Shown in pieces: positions 31,038 through 35,749 of a stretch of DNA of 35,749 bases (position 1 is its first letter; every line of letters begins with the position of its first letter). The notes beneath the pieces were generated by a model. The model was not told the origin of the DNA. It did no database searches and was given only the letters and a program-made list of their open reading frames with translations. Source of the DNA: CAYUWM01 sp964448395 (lineage in GTDB: Bacteria; Chloroflexota; Dehalococcoidia; E44-bin15). The stretch is from NCBI GenBank assembly GCA_964448395.1, contig CAYUWM010000012.1, forward strand, positions 1-35,749. The letters run 5' to 3'. The translations under genes and the position numbers were made by a program.

Positions 31038-32309
31038 ATGCGATCAGTTAGACCCATTTTTTACGGCTGGGTGGTCGTCATCGGCGCCTGGCTGGCGATG
31101 CTTGTTTGTTCGGCTTCACTGAGTTCATTCTCCATCTTCGCCCCGGAGCTTGAAGCGCAGTTCCAGTGGTCAAGGGTAATGTCCTCCTGGGGTTACACCA
31201 TCAACACGGTCACCATATCGATATTCGGGGTAGTGGGAGGGATGATGGCCGATCGCATCGGTATCAGGCGACTGGTATTGACCGGTGCCGTTATCGGTGG
31301 GATCGGTATGGCGCTGCTGAGCCAGACCAGCCAGCTCTGGCACTTCTACCTCCTCTTCGGTGTCATCGCCCCTGCCGGAATCGCCTTCTGTTTTATAGTA
31401 CCTACAGTAGCCACGGTGAGGCGCTGGTTCATGAGGAAGGCATCACTGGCAATAGGTATCGCTATGACCGGATCGGGACTGGGGGTGGTGGTGCTGATAC
31501 CCCTGTATCAGCGTCTGCTTGAAAGCATCGGCTGGAGTCACACCTACATAGTCCTGGGTGTCATCCTGTTATTAGGGGGCATCGGCGGTGGTATGCTGTT
31601 GAAAAAGGACCCGGAATCGGCGGGTATGCACCCCGATGGCATCTCGCCTGCAGCAGGCGAGATGGAGTCGCGGGCGGATTTCGCCGCCCGTAACCAGATC
31701 TGGCCGCTGAAAGAGGTCTTTAAAACAGCGGCCTGGTGGCTACTGGTGCTTGCCCAGTTCTTCCATATTGCGATCGTAGGGCTGGTTGGCCACCTTGTCT
31801 TTTGGGGCAATGAGGACCTAGGCATTGCCAAAGGAACCGTGGTAGGCACCCTGAGCCTGTTCGCACTGGCAGCTGTGGTTGGCCGACTGGCCGCCGGCTT
31901 CCTCTCCGACTGGTATATGTCCAGGTTTGGTTCGTCTCGCAAGCCGGCGCTATACGTTTGCACCATAAGCGTAGCCCTGGGATGCCTGCTGTCGATGTGG
32001 GTTAGCACTCAGACCGAGCTGTTACTGGTCTGCCTGCTCATCGGGTTCGGGTATGGAATCGGGCTTGCCGTGTTCCCCGCCTACCTCGGAGACATGTACG
32101 GAGTGGTCAGCGTGCCGACCCTCTTCGGTATCATGTTCCTCTGCACCGCCGGCCTGTTCGGTGGTATCGGCCCGGTTTTATTCGGGTTCCTCCATGATGC
32201 CTACGGCTCCTACGATATGGCCTTCCTTACTACTGCCATACTCTGCTTCATATCAGCGATAACGCTGTTCATGATTAAGCCACCGGTTAAACGGAAGACC
32301 GTCACGTAG
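31038..32309 (+). CDS. MFS transporter, oxalate/formate antiporter-like
   Basis: A 423-residue membrane protein with about 12 hydrophobic segments in two halves joined by a charged loop (about 195-220). The start RPIFYGWVVVIGAWLAMLV and the loop GGMMADRIGIRRLVLTG (MFS motif A) fit the OFA/monocarboxylate branch of the major facilitator superfamily, which moves small carboxylates. The second half holds GRLAAGFLSDWYMSRFGSSRKP, a repeat of motif A. The substrate cannot be assigned; formate would be attractive beside fhs but is a guess. No Shine-Dalgarno site is seen, and a TATAAA at 31026-31031 ends seven bases before the ATG, so the mRNA may be leaderless. Its last eight bases overlap the end of the sirtuin gene on the other strand. 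Confidence 0.9.
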   Translation: MRSVRPIFYGWVVVIGAWLAMLVCSASLSSFSIFAPELEAQFQWSRVMSSWGYTINTVTISIFGVVGGMMADRIGIRRLVLTGAVIGGIGMALLSQTSQLWHFYLLFGVIAPAGIAFCFIVPTVATVRRWFMRKASLAIGIAMTGSGLGVVVLIPLYQRLLESIGWSHTYIVLGVILLLGGIGGGMLLKKDPESAGMHPDGISPAAGEMESRADFAARNQIWPLKEVFKTAAWWLLVLAQFFHIAIVGLVGHLVFWGNEDLGIAKGTVVGTLSLFALAAVVGRLAAGFLSDWYMSRFGSSRKPALYVCTISVALGCLLSMWVSTQTELLLVCLLIGFGYGIGLAVFPAYLGDMYGVVSVPTLFGIMFLCTAGLFGGIGPVLFGFLHDAYGSYDMAFLTTAILCFISAITLFMIKPPVKRKTVT

Positions 32310-33087
32310 CTCCTGCAAACAGTTCTCTGACCTTCTCCACGACGAGGGGCAGGTTCTCCGCCGATGGCCCGCGGATCACAACGTCGCACGCATCGCTGAG
32401 CGGGGTCTCGTAGAGATTGACCTCGATGAGGGAAGCGCCCTTCCGTCGCGCTACCGACGGGAAAGCCGCCGCCGGGTAGACCGTTGCCGAGGTCCCCACC
32501 AGAAGCATGCAGTCGCACTTCGAGGCTTCCTCCTGGCAGCGATCCAGAACACGCGGCGGTATCGGCTCACCGAACATCACGCCGTCGGTTTTGACCAGCC
32601 CTTTGCAGCTAGGGCAATGGGGCGGCAGCTGATCCATGTTGATCTCATCCATCTCGAAACGGCGGCCGCAGGAAATGCAGCGCAATTTGAACATATTCCC
32701 ATGTATCTCGGATAGGTTTTCGCTACCGGCAATGCAATGCAGGTTGTCGACGTTCTGGGTGATGGTATGCTTGAGCACGCCCATCTGCTCCAGCTCCACC
32801 AGGGCGTAGTGTCCGGCATTGGGCTTGGCGGCGGTGATAGTATCCACCAGCTCCTTGATGTAGCCCTCCTGCTGGTGATAGGTCTCCCACCAGCCCTTGG
32901 GATCCTCAAGGAAACGGTCGTATCCCCGCATATCGGGCTCACCGTACTTGGTCCACAGGCCGCCGGGCCCGCGGAAGGGGGGTATCTCGCTCTCCACGCT
33001 AATGCCCGCACCCACGAGAGCCACCACATAGCTGGAGTCCACTAGCAGCCGAGCCGCCCGCTGGATCTCTTCTCCGAATCCTGTCAC
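32302..33087 (-). CDS. cobB: Sir2-family NAD-dependent deacylase
   Basis: A sirtuin removes acyl groups from lysines using NAD. The signatures are VVALVGAGISVESEIPPFRG, the TQNVDNLH motif, IHGNMFKLRC with the catalytic His, four zinc-binding cysteines in two CxxC pairs (CISC and CPSC), MFGEPIPP, and LLVGTSATVYPAA. At 261 residues it is full length. The start is a GTG at 33087, with GGAGGG about eight bases upstream. It lies 12 bases after recF and is probably co-transcribed with it. In bacteria such enzymes often activate acetyl-CoA synthetase, but no target is in the window. Confidence 0.95.
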   Translation of the reverse strand: MTGFGEEIQRAARLLVDSSYVVALVGAGISVESEIPPFRGPGGLWTKYGEPDMRGYDRFLEDPKGWWETYHQQEGYIKELVDTITAAKPNAGHYALVELEQMGVLKHTITQNVDNLHCIAGSENLSEIHGNMFKLRCISCGRRFEMDEINMDQLPPHCPSCKGLVKTDGVMFGEPIPPRVLDRCQEEASKCDCMLLVGTSATVYPAAAFPSVARRKGASLIEVNLYETPLSDACDVVIRGPSAENLPLVVEKVRELFAGAT

Positions 33088-33099
33088 CTGGAATCCCTC

Positions 33100-34257
33100 C
33101 TAGCTCTTCGACTGTATTGATGGGGCGATACTCCCCGCGCTGACTTTTAATATCATCGCCTTCGTTATGAAGCCGGGGGCGAACTGTCCGAGATCGGTGG
33201 TGGTGAATACTACCTGCTGGTAGGATTCGATCGAATCCAGAAGATGATGACGCCGCATCTCATCCAGCTCCGAGAGCACATCGTCCAGCAGCAGAACGGG
33301 CTTGTCGTTCACTTTAGCATTAAGGTAACGCGCCTCGGCGAGCCTCATCGAGAGGGCCACCGTCCGCTGCTGGCCGCGGGAACCGTAAACACCCATATCT
33401 ACCCCGCCGACGGTGAATTCCATGTCGTCCCGGTGGGGTCCGACCAGGCTCATCCCACGAGCGATCTCCTCCCTCCTGACACTTCGCGATCGATCTTGGA
33501 AATTATCTGTGTCCACATTAGGCATATAGGTTATCTTCAAATCCTCACCGGCGCTTATCTCATAGTGTATCGGCCGTCCTAGAACGTTAAGCTCTTCTAT
33601 CATGAACCGCCGCTCTCCGATGATATACGACCCGTGCTCGATCAGTTCCCGGTCCCAGAAATCAAGTTGGCCCTCGTCGGCACGCCGTTCCCCGATGAGC
33701 CTCAGCAGGTGGTTTCTCTGCAGCAACACCTTATTGTACTGCTGGAGGGCATGCAGATACTTGGGGTTGACCTGTGAGTTCGCCACATCCAGATACCGCC
33801 GGCGCTGCGACGGGGTGCCGGCAACGAGATCGATGTCGCGGGAGCTGAACAGCACCACGTTCAGTTGCCCCACCAGATCGACAGCGCGGCGGGGCACACC
33901 GTTGATCTTGATACGCTTCTGAACGCGCGTGTCGGAGGCCAGAGGTGGAGCTGAGATGGCCATCTCCACCCGCAGGTCACCGCTATTCTTGCGCACCTGC
34001 GCCACTAGGCGCGTTACCGAATTTCCTTCCCCCGCAGGCGACCAGTTGATCAGTTCCCGCTCCAGGCTGGCGCGATGGGATTTGCCCATAGCCAGCACGT
34101 AGATCGCCTCGAGAAAGTTGGTCTTCCCCTGAGCGTTATCGCCGTGCAGCACCATTGCCTGCGGCTCCAGATCCAGTTCCTGCTGGCTATAGTTGCGGAA
34201 ATTAGTCAGGCTGAGATGTGAGATATAGATCGCCCACCTCCGGGAGTAATCTCGCAA
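33100..34257 (-). CDS. recF: DNA replication and repair protein RecF
   Basis: RecF binds gapped DNA with ATP and helps load RecA. Visible are ISHLSLTNFRNYSQQEL, the Walker A GDNAQGKTN with FLEAIYVLAMGKSHR, the LVGPHRDDMEF motif, the ABC-type signature SRGQQRTVALSMRLAEA, and Walker B VLLLDDVLSELDEMRR. The start is uncertain. The TTG at 34257 gives a ten-residue extension (MRDYSRRWAI) and lies at the predicted transcription start. The canonical N-terminus (MYIxxLxLxNFRNY) would begin at codon 34230-34228, which is ATC here and has GGAGGTG five bases before it. An AUC start, or a base error, is possible. It is the promoter-proximal gene with the sirtuin behind it. Confidence 0.94.
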   Translation of the reverse strand: MRDYSRRWAIYISHLSLTNFRNYSQQELDLEPQAMVLHGDNAQGKTNFLEAIYVLAMGKSHRASLERELINWSPAGEGNSVTRLVAQVRKNSGDLRVEMAISAPPLASDTRVQKRIKINGVPRRAVDLVGQLNVVLFSSRDIDLVAGTPSQRRRYLDVANSQVNPKYLHALQQYNKVLLQRNHLLRLIGERRADEGQLDFWDRELIEHGSYIIGERRFMIEELNVLGRPIHYEISAGEDLKITYMPNVDTDNFQDRSRSVRREEIARGMSLVGPHRDDMEFTVGGVDMGVYGSRGQQRTVALSMRLAEARYLNAKVNDKPVLLLDDVLSELDEMRRHHLLDSIESYQQVVFTTTDLGQFAPGFITKAMILKVSAGSIAPSIQSKS

Positions 34258-34262
34258 GCCGT

Positions 34263-34271
34263 ATTATATCA
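34263..34271 (-). promoter_or_regulatory. Extended -10 promoter of recF
   Basis: On the minus strand TGATATAAT (34271-34263) is a full TGnTATAAT extended -10; no good -35 is seen. Transcription would begin near 34256, at the TTG codon. The core GTGATATAAT is the same as in the folD-operon promoter at 9371-9380. Confidence 0.55.
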
Positions 34272-34327
34272 CAACCTCCCAGCGAAACGGTCTCCTCTAC
34301 AATGCATTCACCCGACACTCACGGCTA

Positions 34328-34356
34328 TTGACAAAGAAAGGCCGGTTTGATATTAT
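34328..34356 (+). promoter_or_regulatory. Promoter of the DUF134 gene cluster
   Basis: TTGACA (34328-34333) and TATTAT (34351-34356) are 17 bases apart, the best consensus match in the window. Transcription should begin near 34363, 40 bases before the ATG. It faces away from the recF promoter. Confidence 0.75.
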
Positions 34357-34402
34357 AGTATTGGACATAGGTTCATAACATAAATAGGAAAAGAGTTTAA
34401 AA

Positions 34403-34885
34403 ATGCCCAGGCCGGTTAAGTTTCGCCGCGTGGATTTCATCCCCAAGGTGGCTTCCTTCAAGCCCGTAGGGGTGCCTATGAGCATCCTCGACGAGGTTTC
34501 ATTATCCATCGAAGAGGCGGAGGCCATCCGGCTGAAGGATTTGGAAGGACTCCAGCAGGAGGAATGTGCGGAACGGATGCGCATATCCCGTCCCACATTC
34601 CACCGTGTGCTCGAGTCCGCCCGCAGCAAGCTGGCCGATGCCTTGATCAACGGAAAGGCGATCCGCATCGAAGGTGGAAGGTTCGAGATGGCGCAGCGCC
34701 GCTTCCGCTGCGGCAACGACGGCACGGAGTGGGACGTGATATTCGAGAAGATGGTATCCGGGCACCCTCAGTCCTGCCCCCAGTGCCACAGCTCGAATGT
34801 GCACCCGGTCATTCAGACGGGCTTCGGCGGCAGGGGCAGAGGGCCAAGGGCAGGACGGGGCAGGGCTCAAGGCAGAAGGTGGTAG
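34403..34885 (+). CDS. DUF134 family DNA-binding protein
   Basis: A 160-residue protein. Residues 1-95 are the DUF134 domain: MPRPVKFRRVDFIP, then SIEEAEAIRLKDLEGLQQEECAERM and ISRPTFHRVLESARSKLADAL, a helix-turn-helix like region 4 of sigma factors. A zinc-ribbon-like pair CRCG-type and CPQC (RFRCGNDG, SCPQCHSS) follows, and the last 25 residues are Gly/Arg-rich (GGRGRGPRAGRGRAQG). DUF134 genes are commonly found with NifX-like, ferredoxin and Mrp/NBP35 ATPase genes in anaerobes, and the two genes that follow fit this. It probably regulates that cluster, perhaps itself. Confidence 0.92.
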   Translation: MPRPVKFRRVDFIPKVASFKPVGVPMSILDEVSLSIEEAEAIRLKDLEGLQQEECAERMRISRPTFHRVLESARSKLADALINGKAIRIEGGRFEMAQRRFRCGNDGTEWDVIFEKMVSGHPQSCPQCHSSNVHPVIQTGFGGRGRGPRAGRGRAQGRRW

Positions 34886-34889
34886 AAAG

Positions 34890-35375
34890 ATGATTGTCAT
34901 CGACAATGATAAATGCAACGGCTGCGGCGAATGCGCCAGGGTCTGCCCGCAGGGTGCGATAGACCTGAGAAGCGATGTTGCAGAGATCGATCAACAGCTT
35001 TGTATTGAATGCGGTACCTGTCTCGATGTATGCCCCACAGGCGCTATTCGCGAGACAGTGCCGCAGTTCGCAGGTAACTATAGAGAGCGGGAGGTGAACA
35101 CCATGATGGGAAGAGGATGGTACGGTGGAGGGTACGGCCGCGGAATGGGTCTCGGCATAGGCCGGGGATTCGGCAGAGGATTCGGTCGAGGACTTGGCTA
35201 TGGACTGGGGTTCGGAATGGGACGCGGCAGAGGCCTCGGCATGGGCCGTGGCTTCGGTCGAGGTATCGGACGTGGAATGGGTCGTGGCTTCGGTCGAGGT
35301 GTCGGACGTGGTATGGGCCCAGGTATGGGTCGCGGCCAGCCTTACTACTCGCCGTACGGCACGCGGGACTGGTAG
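34890..35375 (+). CDS. Ferredoxin with Gly/Arg/Met-rich repeat tail
   Basis: A 161-residue protein. The first 60 residues are a 2x[4Fe-4S] ferredoxin, CNGCGECARVCP and CIECGTCLDVCP. From about residue 72 to the end it is low-complexity: repeats of RGFGRG, RGMG and GLG units with only Gly, Arg, Met, Phe, Leu and few others, ending YYSPYGTRDW. The DNA there includes a 36-base tandem repeat. The ATG at 34890 follows the DUF134 stop by four bases, behind AAGGTGG. The tail resembles those of DUF5320 proteins, one of which follows; the fusion to a ferredoxin is unusual. The tail may bind RNA, metal or a partner; this is not known. Confidence 0.88.
   Translation: MIVIDNDKCNGCGECARVCPQGAIDLRSDVAEIDQQLCIECGTCLDVCPTGAIRETVPQFAGNYREREVNTMMGRGWYGGGYGRGMGLGIGRGFGRGFGRGLGYGLGFGMGRGRGLGMGRGFGRGIGRGMGRGFGRGVGRGMGPGMGRGQPYYSPYGTRDW
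35247..35318 (+). repeat. 36-base tandem repeat, two copies
   Basis: Two adjacent copies, 35247-35282 and 35283-35318, differ at only three positions. Each encodes the 12 residues RGFGRG(I/V)GRGMG in the ferredoxin tail. Looser, shorter versions lie upstream from about 35155. The block most likely grew by slippage or unequal exchange. Confidence 0.8.
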
Positions 35376-35424
35376 CAATGCTGGATGATAAACGACTAAT
35401 AAACAGTGGAAAAGGAGGTATGTG

Positions 35425-35749
35425 ATGCCAGGATTTGACGGAACAGGGCCAGCAGGAATGGGCCCGATGACAGGATGGGGCAGAGGCTACTGTGGCACAC
35501 GAGGCGCAGGGGCGACGTTCGCAGGCAGAGGATTGGGCAGGGGCGGAGGCCGGGGGTTCGGCTTCAGGGGCAGCTCCCCCCCGTGGCCTTATGTCGGCCG
35601 CGGACGCGGAGGCCTCCCCAGGTGTGGGTACTACTCCGACACGCCCTGGGGTACACCCTATGCACCCGCAGCCTATGCTCCGCAGCAGTGGACTAAGGAA
35701 CAGGAACTTGATATACTCAGGAGCGAGGCGGAGGCGGTTAAGGAGCATC
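35425..35749 (+). CDS. DUF5320 family protein, 3' partial
   Basis: A frame that opens at the ATG at 35425, behind AGGAGG, and runs out of the right edge after 108 codons. The start MPGFDGTGPAGMGPMTGWGRGYC is the DUF5320 pattern, followed by a Gly/Arg-rich stretch (AGRGLGRGGGRGFG) and a Pro/Tyr-rich part. The last visible portion, TKEQELDILRSEAEAVKEH, is the helix expected at the end of this family, so little is missing. DUF5320 proteins are small, of unknown function, and sit near NifX-like and Mrp-type Fe-S genes in anaerobes. Confidence 0.85.
   Translation, partial: MPGFDGTGPAGMGPMTGWGRGYCGTRGAGATFAGRGLGRGGGRGFGFRGSSPPWPYVGRGRGGLPRCGYYSDTPWGTPYAPAAYAPQQWTKEQELDILRSEAEAVKEH

Noticed and set aside
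32302..32309. Overlap of MFS and sirtuin genes as a sign of a frameshift
   Set aside because: Both proteins end at their usual place; an 8-base tail-to-tail overlap is ordinary.
35044..35748. A 234-residue minus-strand frame at the right edge
   Set aside because: It mirrors the Gly/Arg-rich repeats of the ferredoxin and DUF5320 genes and is Ser/Arg/His-rich noise.

Overview
The window reads as part of a strictly anaerobic bacterial genome, most probably a Dehalococcoidia-type Chloroflexota (perhaps a non-dehalogenating, Wood-Ljungdahl-type lineage from sediment or groundwater). This placement is an inference from gene content (folate C1 genes, an Mvh-type [NiFe] hydrogenase, Etf with a membrane Fe-S oxidoreductase, ArsM, DUF134/DUF5320 genes) and from remembered protein similarity; no search was run. 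GC content is fairly high, GTG and TTG starts are common, and several promoters lie so close to their start codons that the mRNAs look leaderless or nearly so. A run of 100 N inside valS shows that this is a scaffolded assembly, probably a metagenome bin.

Layout. 1-1724 (+): the end of a PolX-like helix-hairpin-helix protein, an unrecognised 242-residue protein and a MaoC-like hot-dog protein. 1744-2008: tandem palindromic repeats in the convergent gap, with a diverged single copy at 1141-1203. 2034-9263 (-): a housekeeping operon transcribed leftward, acpS - nnr - coaX - coaBC - valS - arsM, from a promoter at 9280-9308. 9352-13320 (+): a folate C1 operon with its own promoter, made of a 55-codon ThyX-like remnant, folD, an amidohydrolase-fold protein that lacks part of its metal site, and fhs, closed by a strong hairpin terminator. 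13327-15027 (+): queA, apparently leaderless, and a rhomboid protease.

15343-30333 (+) is the centrepiece: about 15 kb in one direction carrying group 3c-like hydrogenase small and large subunits, EtfB, ferredoxin-fused EtfA, a membrane-anchored HdrD-like Fe-S oxidoreductase, a NifU-C protein, a hydrogenase maturation protease, a protein with two ferredoxin-MvhD units in tandem, a MetV-like protein, and the full maturation set hypF-C-D-E-A-B. No HdrA or HdrBC is seen; the flavin and CCG functions are instead offered by EtfAB and the membrane protein. The set could pass electrons from H2 through MvhD-type subunits to Etf and quinone, or to methylene-THF reduction (MetV), which would tie it to the folD/fhs operon. 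This coupling is inference.

30381-32309 (+): a lipoprotein thioredoxin and an MFS transporter. 32302-34257 (-): a sirtuin and recF. 34328-35749 (+): a DUF134 regulator, a ferredoxin with a Gly/Arg-rich tail and the start of a DUF5320 protein, in the style of NifX/Mrp-linked Fe-S clusters. No tRNA, rRNA, CRISPR array, insertion sequence or phage gene was seen.
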